Shown piece by piece: positions 1 to 11,826 of a stretch of 64,000 bases of DNA (the first letter of the stretch is position 1; the number at the start of each line of letters is the position of its first letter). The translations under genes and the position numbers were made by a program. Under the pieces are notes generated by a model that was not told the DNA's origin, made no database searches, and saw nothing but the letters and a program-made list of their open reading frames with translations. Location of the stretch: NCBI GenBank assembly GCA_017311185.1, contig JAESUZ010001723.1, positions 2,170,001-2,234,000 of the forward strand, given 5' to 3'. This DNA is from Proteles cristata cristata (taxonomy: Eukaryota; Chordata; Mammalia; Carnivora; Hyaenidae).

Positions 1-27
1 CTCTGATTAGAAGCTTGGAACCTTTGG

Positions 28-230
28 GGGCACCTGGGTAGCTCAGTTGGTTGAGTGTCTGACTTTGGCACAGGTCATGATCTTGCATTTCATGGGTTCA
101 AGCCTTGCATCGGGCTCACTGCTGTCAGCGTGGAGCCTGCTTCAGATCCTCTGTTCCCCTCTCTCTCTGCCCCGTCCCCTACTCATGCTCTCTCAAAAAT
201 AAACATTTAAACAAACAAACAACTAAATAA
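28..230 (+). mobile_element. Felid tRNA-Lys SINE
   Basis: Full head, body and A-rich tail; flanked by AAGCTTGGAACCTTTGG (11-27) and AAGCTTAGAACTTTTGG (231-247). Confidence 0.9.
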
Positions 231-1026
231 AAGCTTAGAACTTTTGGCTCTAAAGCCTCTGTCCCTCAATTTGCAGGGAGGGGAAAGGAGCTGGAATTTA
301 AGCTAATCACCAGTGGGTCAATGATTTAAACAACATGCCTGCATAATGGAATCTCCATATAAATCCCTCAATGATAAGATTTGGAAAGTTTCCAGGTAAG
401 TGAAAGGATCCACATGCATCTGTGTGCAATTTTCTCTACTTTTTGTCTGATTATTTCCTATAACACCCATGAAAAGTCCCATTTTATTTTACCTCCTCTG
501 AAAATCAAGGGACGTCATTAATTATTTACTGACCTCTCTAACCAATAATTATCTCCGAGCATTCGTTTAGGTGTTACTCTTTTTGAAAGCCTGTTGTCTC
601 TAAAATTTCTGTTTGCCATCTTCTAATGACTTTAGGATTAAAGTAACTGAACATTTTTCATCAAGTTATCCAGAGTAGTAAACTTCAATCTTAAAGCCAA
701 AAAAGAATACATGATGCATGAGAACTCCCAAATTCCTTTACAAAAATTGATTTTTAAGATACTGTGGCCTATTCAGAAGAGGAATACAGAACACTCATCC
801 CATATGTCCATTTTTCACAGAAACTAAAGTCTCTAAGGTCAAAGATTATAGTACTAATGATGGCCAGCATATCCTCTGCACAACACACCATAGGTATTGG
901 TTGGATAAATAAATCAATAAACAATAACATAACTCTGTCCAAAAGTTTCAAAGGTAGAGCCATACACTAACCAGAATGGCACAGATATAATCTGGCTGGC
1001 TCATTTGGTAGTGTGACTCTTGATTA

Positions 1027-1195
1027 AAAGTGGGGTGGCTCAGTCTATTCAGTGTCTGACTCTTGATTTCAGCTCAGATCAAGCCCTGCTTCAGGGTCTG
1101 CTCTAGGTGTGGAGCCTGCTTAAGATTCTCTCTCTCCCTCTCCCTCTGCCCCTCCCCTGCTCGCACTTGCTCTTGGCAGTTAACATCAAAAAATG
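1027..1195 (+). mobile_element. Older SINE, host of the next copy
   Basis: Diverged, body deleted in part (AGTGTCTGACTCTTGATTTC, then CT-rich). Its A-rich tail received the next SINE. Confidence 0.75.
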
Positions 1196-1200
1196 AATTG

Positions 1201-1430
1201 TTTCGCTTGGGTCATGATCTCGCGGTTCGTGGGTTCGAGCCCCGCATTGGGCTCTGTGCTGACTGCCAGCTCGGAGCCTGGAGCCTGTTTCAGTCTGTGA
1301 CTCCCTCTCTCTCTGACCCTCCCCTGCTCACGCTGTCTCTCTCTCTCTCCTAGAAAGAAATAAAAATATTAAAAAAAAAAAAAAAAGATAAAAGCTTTAA
1401 AAAAAAGCATCGTGTATTTCCCTTTAAAAA
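1201..1430 (+). mobile_element. Young SINE, subfamily with GACTGCCAGCTC
   Basis: 5'-truncated, starts at TTTCGCTTGGGTCATGATCT. Flanked by AAAAATGAATTGT on both sides. Confidence 0.85.
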
Positions 1431-1766
1431 AAAAAATGAATTGTAAGCTTTTCAAGGCTATAGGGTGTTGTTTTATTTTTAAATGATGAAAAAAAGAGAT
1501 GAAAATATAATAACATTTTCTAAGCATAGCATAATGAACTGAACTGAGACTAGGGACAATTAATTATCAACTCTACCAGTAAGTACCAGTTAGTAGGCCA
1601 TTAATATCTGTGCTAAAACTTGGTAAATATATTCTATATTCTCAGGAAAATGCTTTAAGAAATCAATCTTTATATGACTTGTCAACCAATTTCCAAGAAG
1701 GCTTATCTTCTAAAATTGAGATGTAATTCAAACCATAAACTACACCCTTTTAAAGTATACAATTCA

Positions 1767-1898
1767 GGAGCTCCCTGGCTTAACTGGTGGAGCATGCAAC
1801 TCTTGGTCTCAGGGCTGTGGGTTTGAACCCCACATTGGCTGTAGAGATTACTTAAAAAAATTTTTTTTTAAAATTAAAATAAAATAAAAGTAAAATAG
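1767..1898 (+). mobile_element. Short carnivore SINE (GTAGAGATTACTTAA type)
   Basis: Short form without the long CT body; ends GTAGAGATTACTTAAAAAAA. Confidence 0.75.
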
Positions 1899-2087
1899 GG
1901 GCGCCGGGATTGCTCAGTCAGTTAAGCGCCTGACTTCGGCTCAGGTCATGATCTCATAGTTCCTGAGTTCGAGCCCCACCTCAGGCTCTGCGTTGACAGT
2001 GTAGAGTCTGCTTGGGATTCTCTCTCTTCCCCCCCCACCCCTCCCCCAATGGCACACTCTCACTATCTCAAAATAAATAAACTTAAA
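1899..2087 (+). mobile_element. SINE joined to the preceding short SINE
   Basis: Full head. The two together are flanked by GTATACAATTCAG and TGTACAATTCGG. Confidence 0.8.
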
Positions 2088-2321
2088 ATGTACAATTCGG
2101 CAGTGTATATATTCACAAAGTAGTGCAACCATGACCATTATGTAAGTCCAAGGCTTACATGTAAATTAAGACCTAAGTGATAAAATAGGAAACAAAGAAA
2201 CAGGTAAATATTGCTTTAATTTACATTTTAAGGGTAGAGAATTTAAGCTAGAAAAGGTGAACACAGATGAGATGTTCTCGTGCAAGTGGAAAGTTAAAGG
2301 AAGAACCCGATGTATTTTGTA

Positions 2322-2527
2322 AAAATTTTATGTTTATTTATTTTTAAAAGAGAGACAGAGTGTGAGTGGGGAAGGAGCAGAGAGAGAGGGAGATACAGAA
2401 TCCGAAGCATGCTCCAGGCTCTGACCTGTCAGCACAGAGCCCAATGCAGGCCTCGAACTCACAAACCACAAGATCATGACCTAAGCCAAAGTTGGACACT
2501 CAACAGACTGAGCCACCCAGGCGCCCT
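2322..2527 (-). mobile_element. Felid tRNA-Lys SINE
   Basis: Complete; flanked by ATGTATTTTG and ATGTATTTTT. Confidence 0.88.
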
Positions 2528-2868
2528 GACTATGTATTTTTATATGCTGTAAAGAGTTTGTATGGATGGCCTCTATCTTCTGCCTATTGAACGTAATTAT
2601 ATAAATGACTTTTCCTACCTAGACTGAAGCTGGGAGTCAACCAGGCTGCTGTACTCAGGCTGATCAATGACCCTTTCATTCCTGCTACTCCAGCAGAAGA
2701 AACTCTTTCATGAATTCTTCTAACCAACCAAAGGCACAGGAAGTGCCATCTCTCATATGACAGGTAACCACTTCAAATGAGGGTAAGAGTCACAAAACAC
2801 TCATGCTCTCTAATAGAACCTTCCAATCAGTTTTTAGGGTGGGAAACTTTAAAGAATGAAATAAGGCA

Positions 2869-3238
2869 GGGGAGCCTGAGAGGCTCAATTAAGCGTCCAA
2901 CTCTTGATTTTGGCTCAGGTCATGATCCCAGGGTCAAGGGATTGAGTCCTGCTCCATGAGGAGCCTAGTTAAGATTCTCTCTCTGAGGGCACCTGGGTGG
3001 CTCAGTTGGTTAAGTGTCTTGACTCTTGGTTTTGGTTATGATCTGATGGTTCATGAGTTCAAGCTTCAACGTCTGGCTCTGCACTGACAGCAGAGTCTGC
3101 TTAAGATTCTCTCTCTCTCTTCTCTGCCCCTCCCCTACTGGTGCTGTCTCTCTCTCAAAATAAATTTAAAAACTCAAAAAAAAAAAAAAATCCTCTCTCT
3201 CCTCTCACACGTTCTCTCTCCTCAAATAAAAATTAAAA
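2869..3238 (+). mobile_element. SINE split by another SINE
   Basis: The outer head and body stop at ATTCTCTCTCTGA near 2987 and resume at 3190 with TCCTCTCTCTCCTCTCACAC. Confidence 0.75.
2988..3189 (+). mobile_element. Inner nested SINE
   Basis: Complete copy from GGGCACCTGGGTGGCTCAGT to a poly(A) tail, inside the CT part of the outer SINE. Confidence 0.8.
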
Positions 3239-3452
3239 TAAAACAGACAAATCTCAGGTAATTCCAAAGACGAAAATTAACTAGTTGCATTCACCTCTCC
3301 CCACACTGACCTGATCCTTCCAGCACCACATGGGATTTTTCTTTAAGGTGTGCTGTTTGCACTTGGCCACAGGGTCTATCCAATTCCTCCACAAGACTCA
3401 CCCAGCCCTAAATAAAACGTGTCTCTTGGCTTCCTAGACATTCTTATTTTTA

Positions 3453-3665
3453 TTTATTTGCTTATTTAAATTTATTTCTGAGAGAGAGAGAGACAGCGTG
3501 AGCAGGGGAGGGTCAGAGAGAGAGGGAGACACAGAATCTGAAACATCTCCAGGATCTGAGCTCACTGCTAGCACAGAGCCGGATGCGGGGCTCAAACCCA
3601 CAAACTGTGAGATCGTGACTTGAGCCGAAGTCAGACGCTTAACCGACTGAGCCACCCAGGAGCCC
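3453..3665 (-). mobile_element. Felid tRNA-Lys SINE
   Basis: Flanked by CTAGACATTCTTATTTTT (3435-3452) and CTAGGCATTCTTATTTTT (3666-3683). Confidence 0.92.
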
Positions 3666-4116
3666 CTAGGCATTCTTATTTTTAAAGATCTGCCACATTT
3701 GCTTAAGGCTTCTCTGTAAACATCCTCCCCAAATGTGGTACCAAACCTAATTAAGACTCCTGGCTGAAGACAACACCTTCTTCAGTTTTAGAAATTGACA
3801 AATGTGATATTTTCTGATTTGCCTATGATATTTCCCTAAAAACTAAAAATATTTACTTGTCTATTCTATAAATGCCAAAAAATAATGTAAAAAATGTTCA
3901 CTTGCATTTTCCAACTCAGTTTTTTTCCTAAGAGATGTTAAACTATTGTGTCCTTAGCTACCCCATCTGGATTATCATAAACTATGCATGTTTTGTATCT
4001 TCAGTGTCAATACATTTCACGATGGACTTCTGGCCCTAAAGTGACAGATTCTCTCTAGGTTTTTCTTTTCTTAAAACTTCTATTATATCAACATGGTCAT
4101 AAAAACTAAAACCATT

Positions 4117-4331
4117 TCAGGTGGCTCAGTTGGTTAAGCATCCAAATTCAGCTTAGGTCATGATCTCACAGGTCTTGAGTTTGAGCCCCATGTTGGACTC
4201 TATGCTGACAGCTCAGAGCCTGGAGCCTGCTTAGATTCTGTGTCTGCGTCTCTCTCTGCCCCACCCCTGCTTGCATTCTGTCTCTCTCAGTCTCTCAAAA
4301 ACGAATAAATGTTAAAAAACAACAACAACAA
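4117..4331 (+). mobile_element. Felid tRNA-Lys SINE
   Basis: Head slightly truncated; flanked by AAAACTAAAACCATTT and AAAACTTGAACTATTT. Confidence 0.85.
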
Positions 4332-4516
4332 AAACTTGAACTATTTAAATTGTGAAAAATGAAAGGATAGGATATGAGCATGTCACAGAAACTGTACCCA
4401 TTCATTATATGAATGAACACTGAAAGAATCAAAGTAAGATACTCCTTCTTCCTAATACCACTTACATCAGCCATCTAACTTTGCTACGCTGATTAATAAA
4501 ACAGTACAATACTGTA

Positions 4517-4604
4517 GGGGTGCCTGGCTGGATCGGTCAGAGAAGTATGTGACTCTTGGCCTCAGGGTCATGAGTTCAAGCTCCATGTTGGGTGTAGAGA
4601 TTAC

Positions 4605-4648
<44 letters not shown>

Positions 4649-4650
4649 AT
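4517..4650 (+). mobile_element. Short SINE with AAAT tail
   Basis: Short type ending GTAGAGATTACTT; its tail is a run of 11 AAAT units at 4607-4650. Confidence 0.8.
4606..4650. repeat. AAAT microsatellite
   Basis: About 11 AAAT units, tail of a short SINE. Confidence 0.97.
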
Positions 4651-4652
4651 TT

Positions 4653-4857
4653 AAATGTTTTATTTATTTCTAGGAGAGAGAGAGAGAGACAGCTTGAGCA
4701 GGGGAGGGTCAGAGAGAGAGTCACAGACTGAAACAGGCTCCAGGCTCCGAGCTGGCAGTCAGCACAGAGCCTGACACGGGGCTCGAACCCACGAACCGCG
4801 AGATCATGACCTAAGCAAAAGTCGGACGCTTAACCGACTAAGCCACTCAGGTGCCCC
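4653..4857 (-). mobile_element. SINE inserted next to an AAAT run
   Basis: Complete minus copy with GGGGCTCGAACCCACGAACC and GTGCCCC end. Confidence 0.88.
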
Positions 4858-5409
4858 AATAAATATATTTTTTAAAGTTTTTAAAACAATAATTCTGTAA
4901 CACTTCAGTGAATTGGAGAATTCACTTCTATGAAGAAGTGAAGAATTACTTTCTATATTTGAGAATGGTTAGTAGGAAAAAATCCAAAAACTATGTCATT
5001 TGTTGCTTAAATAACACAAATTCCTTTGGAAAAGCATCACAGCAAGCTTATATACCATATAGTATGTAGTAAGTCCATCTAAAAACCAAGAGCAATTCTC
5101 TCTATATTCATAAGTTACAGAAACACTTTGAGAATGAGAACACCTACAACCATTCCAAGATCTCTGGAGGAGATCTGCTACATACACAGAAAGTACAACA
5201 AAGGTCATAAAATAGCATCAGCCCTACTCTAGCATCAGGTAGGCAAGGCAAGTGTTTCCCATAGGCTCCTAAAGCACAAAAGCATTATTCTTCTTGACTT
5301 AAAGTCTAAGAAGACTAAGTCTCTTTTAGAGACTTTCGGCTCACTAAGTCTCTTTTAAACTGTGCCAAAAAGTTCTAGAATAAAGAATATAAACATAGTC
5401 AATCTAATG

Positions 5410-5595
5410 CAGTGGTTCTCACAATTCAGGGCACATCAAAATAAAGTCGAAGATCTGTTAAAGCAGAGATAGCTGGGCCTCACCCGCAGAGTTTATAATC
5501 TGGCAGGTCTAAAGCAAGGTCTGAGAATTTTTATTTCAATCAGGTCTGAGGTAGTACTGACACTGAAGGTCTAGAACCCACTCTAAGAACCACTG
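5410..5595 (+). mobile_element. MER5A-like hAT non-autonomous transposon
   Basis: Ends CAGTGGTTCT and AGAACCACTG are perfect inverted repeats. Flanks ATCTAATG and TTCTATTG form an 8-base target duplication with two changes. The internal GCTGGGCCTCACCCGCAGAG matches the MER5A body. Confidence 0.88.
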
Positions 5596-5689
5596 TTCTA
5601 TTGTTCACAGAAGCTGTTCATTATAATCTTTATCTTGCAAGATTTCTAATCACATAACAATAAAATACATCAGCTGTATGCCAGTTTTT

Positions 5690-5840
5690 AAAAACGTTTT
5701 AAATATTTTATTTCTGAGAGAAAGCGACAGAATATGAGCAGGGGAGGGGTAAAGAGAGAGGGAGACACCGAATCCGAAGCCGGCTCCAGGCTCTGAGCTG
5801 TCAGCACAGAGCCTGACATGTGCTCAAAGTCATGAACTTT
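5690..5840 (-). mobile_element. SINE, head missing
   Basis: Tail and body, broken after AAAGTCATGAACTT where the next, opposite SINE begins. Confidence 0.78.
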
Positions 5841-5842
5841 AA

Positions 5843-6012
5843 GGGGCGCCTGGGTAGCTCAGTCGGTTAAGCGTCAGACTTCAGCTCAGGTCATGATCTC
5901 ATGGCTCATGGGTTCGAGCCCCACATCGGGCTCTTTCTCTCCCTTTCTCTCTGGCCTTTCCCCACTCCTGTGCGCTCGCTCTCAAAATAAATATATAAAC
6001 ATTTTAAAAATG
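5843..6012 (+). mobile_element. SINE, opposite to the preceding copy
   Basis: Intact head, shortened body, AAATATATAAACATTTT tail. Confidence 0.85.
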
Positions 6013-6019
6013 GGATTAT

Positions 6020-6290
6020 GTGAGAGTATGTGCTCTTTTGTGCCTAGCTTCTTTCACTCAGCACAATATTTTCAAGATTCATCGAAATTATAGCATGTTC
6101 CAGTATTTCATTCCTTTTTATGGCAACACATAGCCTTCTGAATTTGATTTCTTTTACATAATACCTAAAATTTACCCATGTTGTTACATATATGTGTAGT
6201 TTCTTCATTTTTAATGCTGAGTAGTATTCCACCATATGTACATACCAAAGTTTATTCATTCAGTCACCAAAAAACATGTCACTCCTGATA
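6020..6290 (-). mobile_element. L1 3' end fragment
   Basis: The complement of the L1 3' region: TGCTGAGTAGTATTCCACCA and CTTTCACTCAGCACAATATT are typical antisense blocks. Confidence 0.75.
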
Positions 6291-7089
6291 CTTTTTCCAG
6301 GAATGTAATCATGTTACTCAAGGCAATTTACAACTAATGGGGTTATAACATATTTGCAAATGGTAAAAGAAAACCTCAAATATACACAATATTTTGTAGG
6401 TTCACAATTCTTAACTGCAATTCTAAAATCCTAAAATTTCTTAAATATCATGTTTTTTGGTAAATTTTCAAGTCATGTGAAGTCATTTGGAGACAAATCC
6501 TGACCAGTCTATTTACTATCTTTAGTCAGTCCTCTTAGTGAGAATATTCATATATTTTGCTGCAGAAGTATTACTATGTTTGATATATATCCCACCGGGG
6601 ATAGAATTCATATATGATCTATGTATCACATCTTTCTATATTCAGAAAATTATAATTTTGACTTTTGCCCCCACATATCTTGGATAAAAGTTGTAACCCT
6701 GTACTTACAAAGCTCTAAATGAAACAAAAATTAAATTCATAATTACTAAAGTCAGTGAGCAGGCATTAATCTTTTTTCTGTTACAGACTGGCTCCCCCAT
6801 TACACCAGTGAAAAGGATGAACTCTACAGTCCCCTTAGGAGCAATGTCCATCTTGCAAGATCAGTGTAGGTTATCACACAACCTAAAAAAACGGACCGCC
6901 ATTTATAAAAGTCACCTCTTCCACTAAAATCCACATACAGTCTTTTAACAAGCAACTGTTAAAGTTGTTAAAACATCTGATTGGTCCAAGGCGTATTCTT
7001 CAGCAGATGTAAGACTGCATTGCTATGGAACCTAAATAACCCTTTACTATTGGTCACCTGAGAGGAGATCATAGCTGCTCTCTGTACAC

Positions 7090-7640
7090 ATAATAGATAT
7101 TCACTCATTCCATGTGTACTGGGAACACATCAGTGCCGGACAGAGTGGCAAGCATAACAGGAGGGAACAAGACAGACAAGGCTCTTGCTATCACGGAACT
7201 AACTTTCTAGTGGGAGGAATAAGATACACAAAACCACTGGAAAACATCAAAGTGATAGATCCTATGACAACAAACAAGGATATGATGAAAATAACCAAGG
7301 AGTGATTTTGGAGTACATGGTGAGGCAAGGCCCTGAGAGGTGAAACTAAGGCCAAGAACTAAATCCCAGAAGACAAGTGAGGATCAGAGGGGAAAAAAGT
7401 ACAAGAGTCCTAACAGAGAAAGAAGTCTGTATTTGGTCAAGCCTCGAGAAAGGCTCAGTGTGGCCAGAGCATAATAAGAAAGGTGAAGACCAGTATAGGA
7501 TGAGGTCAAACAACCAAGGGCCACCTCATGCAGGATTCTGTAAGTCAGAACAAGGAGTTACGAATTTCTTGCAAGTGAGATGGAAAACCATTAGAGGATT
7601 TCTGGCATGGCAATAACATGATCTGACAGGTATCTTCAAA
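7090..7640 (+). repeat. Ancient mammal-wide interspersed repeat
   Basis: Ordered blocks of a very common old repeat: AACAAGACAGACAAGGCTCT, GGCCAGAGCATAATAAGAAAG-like, and AACATGATCTGACAGG-like end. I do not recall its name. The same family recurs at 37.17, 46.26, 51.64 and 56.79 kb. Confidence 0.6.
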
Positions 7641-8176
7641 ACTTCATTCTACTTGCCATGAAGAAATGTATGATAATGTGGGACTGGTAATCCAACTCTC
7701 TCATTTAAAAAAAAAAAAAAAAGAGCCAAATATCTACTTTTAATACAGCATCACTTCATATAATAAAACGCCAGGAAAAGATTTTATTTCCTGAAAGGTG
7801 TTGTTTTTTTTAACCACGGTCTTGAATGATTTTACATGAGTATTAATGTCTCACATCTGCCAATTACTATTCTAACAGCTACTACAATAAGCAAATTTAA
7901 GAACAACTTCTATGGACCTTATACGTTAATGTAAGTATTACTCTGCTAATAAATCTGATAACATAAAAGTCCGTGAGTACTAAAGAAATGAAGAGTTTAA
8001 GCTGCTATTTATACATCAAGACATCTCCTTTCCTAAATATACCAATCCTTAAGGAAAACACAGTTCAGGAAACAAGGCCAAAGCTGAGGTTACTGCTGTC
8101 AGCTGAAAAATAACTGCAGCCTATAAATTCTGCTTTTAGTTCCTAAAGATAATAGTGAACTAAGAAAGTGTGCACG

Positions 8177-8178
<2 letters not shown>

Positions 8179-8217
<39 letters not shown>
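8179..8217. repeat. AC microsatellite
   Basis: About 19 uninterrupted AC units in RBM6 intron 5. Confidence 0.98.
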
Positions 8218-8222
<5 letters not shown>

Positions 8223-9312
8223 ACGTGAATGTGTAAGAACATAACTACTCTTCTGTTTCCACAAATTCAGAATTGATGCTTTTAAAACAAAAAAAATTAG
8301 CTTTCTAAAAGATAATGTTTCTGAGTTTATTCTCAAATTACAGACCAACTATTTCTTATTTCAAGCACAAAAATTTATTTTTATGGATAGTTTCCCTCTG
8401 CAGAACCAAACTGAAGAAGAAGCTAACTAGTAAACACAAAAAGTTTATTCCATATGAATTGTTTAGAAGTAAACTATATCCTCAAAATACAGCACATTCT
8501 TTCTTGAAGAGTTCTTTAATTTGGATTACTAAAATTCTGTAAATAGATTAACGCTCTACGTTTTTCAATTTAAAATTCTGCAAAAGAGATCACTTAAAGA
8601 TGACTTTCATTTTTAAACCATTTCATATTATGTAACCTAAAAACATCAGTCAATGCCTTGAATGCCTAACATTTCACTTCCATTTTTTCTGTAATGTATT
8701 AAGATTTGAAGGAACTGACTGAACTTGGTACTCTAAAACACTAGGAGGATACTATGAAAAGTTTAATCTGCAGTTCAGACCACAGAGCAGAGGTCAAAGA
8801 GAAAGCTCTTCTGGATCTATTCGTGGATTTCAACAAAACAGCTGTTGCAGGACTTCATTCTCAGAACAAGACTAAAAATTCAAGAAACCACTAAGTTGTA
8901 CAATTTCTCTGCAAAGTTTTAAGTTTCACGCTGAAGTAATGAAATGTAAATTTTTAAATATAGTAAGTGTATTAAAATCTATGGGCTTAAACATAAAAAC
9001 ACCACCACCATGAAGAACATAAATAGCCAGTTAAATGATTATATAAAATATATTCAGGGATAAATGCTACAACACTCACTTTATATCTCATAGTCACCCA
9101 GAAGAACTGGAACATGCATCCTCATCGCCCACGTGTGGACAAAGCCACAAAGAACCACAGCTAAGACTAAGCTGGCTGTTATTTGAAGGCATCAACAGGA
9201 GGCTTCTGGAAATCTTAACTGTGGTTTCTTAAAAAGATTGAGTAGCACATGATGCAGAGATCTGACAAATACCCTTCCTAACCCAATGCCACATGCATGT
9301 CCAGAAACTCAC

Positions 9313-9382
9313 CTGTGTTATACTCCTTCAACTCCAAGTCCTTTACAGGCATGCCATCAGGAGTCCGAAAGGCATTAAGAAT
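9313..9382 (-). CDS. RBM6: RBM6 coding exon (fifth exon), RRM1 continuation
   Basis: A 70-base exon between a TTGCAG acceptor and a GTGAGT donor on the minus strand. It reads [24 protein letters not shown], the middle of the first RRM. It enters in phase 0 and leaves one extra base, so skipping it would shift the frame. No following exon is recognisable between base 1 and 9312. Confidence 0.93.
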
Positions 9383-11754
9383 CTGCAAGAACACGGTGTT
9401 TACACTGATGACACAAATCATTATCCGACATGAATATTTAACTTTCCCTACTGGTTTTTATTCTACATAATTTAAAGCTATCATTACTTTATAAAGGCAA
9501 ACTTAACCCATGCATACTCTAGGCATTCAAACTGTTAATGAGTAGAACATAATTATTCAAAACTTCCTAAGTATGTAAAAAAGGCAGAAAGAGCATAACT
9601 GTCAAGAACTTGAGCTCTGAAATCAGACTGTCTACATTTCAAGCCTCTCCTGCTCTCTTGCTGTGTAACTTTTCAGTGCTGAGTGTCTCATGTGTTAAAG
9701 AGAAGATGATGCCCTGGGCTCAAGTCAGTACAAGGCAAAGGCACTTAACTTCCTCATACCTAATCAGTTCTTTTCCCCATCTTCAAATGGATTGTTCTCT
9801 CACAGCATTCAGGCTTGGCTCAAATGTTATTTTCTTAGTGATGCCTTCCCCAACTACCCAATCGAAAACAGCTCCCTACCTCAGTTACGCTCTACACTTT
9901 TATTTTAGTTATCTTCAGAGCATTTATCACTGCCTGAAATTATGGGCTTTTGTTTACTTTTTTATTACCCATGGAGGCAGTGACTTTATAATATCCACAG
10001 CTATATTATTCAGGGCCCAGCATATGCTTAATATTTGGAGGGAATGAGTAAAGAGTACCTACTCATAAGGTACTGTGATAATTAAAGAACTAATGCATGT
10101 AAGCATCACATAGTGTCTGGCACAGAGTATGCAGTTTGCTCTTCTTATTGTAATATTCTGACCAGATTTCCCTGTATGTTCAGCCATAATTTAGTCAGCC
10201 TGTTCTTTAACAATGAGGAGTTGTTAGGCAGCTACCAGTTTTTACTGTTGTAAATAAAGTGCATCTTTATGTGTGCAATCCAATCCTCCTTCTTAGATTA
10301 TGCCCTAAAGGATGGTTATCAGGTCCAAAGACAGCAATCATGTCTTTTTTTTTTTTTAAACAAACCCCACCCCAGTGAGTGAACGTATAACTGCTAAAAC
10401 CTAAATAAGTTCCATGGATTGTACCAGAGCCAATTTCCTGGTTTAGCTATTGTACTATAATAATACAAAACGTTAACCCTACAGGAAGGATACCCAAAAC
10501 TTCCCTGTACATTTCTTTGCACCATCCTGTGAATCTATTAACTTTTCAAAATAAAAAGTTAAAAAACATTTTTTAATTGATGGAAAAAAAAGGAAAAACA
10601 AAAAAGAGACTTACCTCTTCTTTTGTGGCATTTTCAGGCACCCCACTTAATCGAATAAGCTTGCTTGGTTTCTCCTCATTTGGGCCAGTCCTATAATCTT
10701 GATCCTTGAATCCACAATAAAAGATTATTTCAGAAAAACGTATGTTAGTATGCAAATGAAAGTAAAGGTTAACTACAGGTTCTAAGGAAAAAATCAAAAT
10801 TACCTATCATATTAAGATATGAAAAATTACATTTTTCTCTATTTTTTGAGTTCCAAATTTGATTTCAAATCATTAGCATGTAAGTGTGCTAAAGCCAAGG
10901 CTCACTGAAGAGTCTTGAAATAGTAAAGCAGAGTATTAAAAGAAACAACACTGAAAGGACTTATAATCAGGGGAAAAAAAACCCTAACATATTCTCTTTT
11001 CTTTTCCTGAATGAGAAAATAGAAAAAACATTTAAACCAGATGCCACTTGTCAAAGATATCAACTATAAACAAATTTCAGAACAAGATCAAAAGGTATCA
11101 TCTGACCATATAACTTAACAGTACTTCAGAGAAATCTTCATTTTCCATATTCACAAAAGCCTCAAAACTCTGGTGTCTTTTACTCTTGAAAGTATCTTGA
11201 ACAATAAATTATATAGTCAATGAGCTCTAACATTCTCAAAATCCATTATTTGGTTAGCATGTCTTAGGATTACTGTCCAAAATAATAAAAACCTGAGTAC
11301 AGATTAGAAAAATCTATTTCAAAAGCTAATATTTGCATTAACCAACTGCAAACATAACTCTTCTCTTAGATTATATACACATTAGATTATATATTATATA
11401 TATTGAAATTCAACAATTAAGTCAATTAAGTTAACTTTAAGAAGATACTTGTAACATTACCATCACTTCCTCATGACTAGGAAAAGACTTGTAGGTATTC
11501 TGTGTATCCTAAATGAGTTTAAACAAGAAAATGCACCCTACGGTGTCTGGGTGGCTTGGTCGGTTAACCGTCCAACTCTTGGTCTCGACTCAAGTCATGA
11601 TCTCCCGATTCGTGGGTTCAAGCCCTGCATAGGACTCTGGGCTGACAACGCAGAGCCTACTTGGGATTCTCTCTCTCCATCCCTCTCTCTGCCCCTCCTC
11701 TGCTCATTTGTGCACATGAGTTCTCTCTCTCTCTCTCAAAATAAATAAACTTGA

Positions 11755-11826
<72 letters not shown>

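Larger units (their letters stand above)
1..9312 (-). other. RBM6: RBM6 intron 5 (partial)
   Basis: No coding exon recognised. 1-6.0 kb is dense in SINEs; 5410-5595 is a MER5A-like element; 6.0-6.3 kb an L1 piece; 7.09-7.64 kb an ancient repeat; 8179-8217 an AC microsatellite. In 6.3-7.1, 7.64-8.17 and 8.22-9.31 kb I see no named element. Confidence 0.7.
9383..10614 (-). other. RBM6: RBM6 intron 4
   Basis: Holds an L2-like 3' end and a MIR-like fragment (9770-10145); the rest shows nothing recognisable. The plus-strand 145-codon frame at 9610-10047 falls over the L2 piece. Confidence 0.7.

Noticed and set aside
9610..10047. 145-codon plus-strand frame
   Set aside because: Coincides with an L2 3' end, which often leaves such frames.
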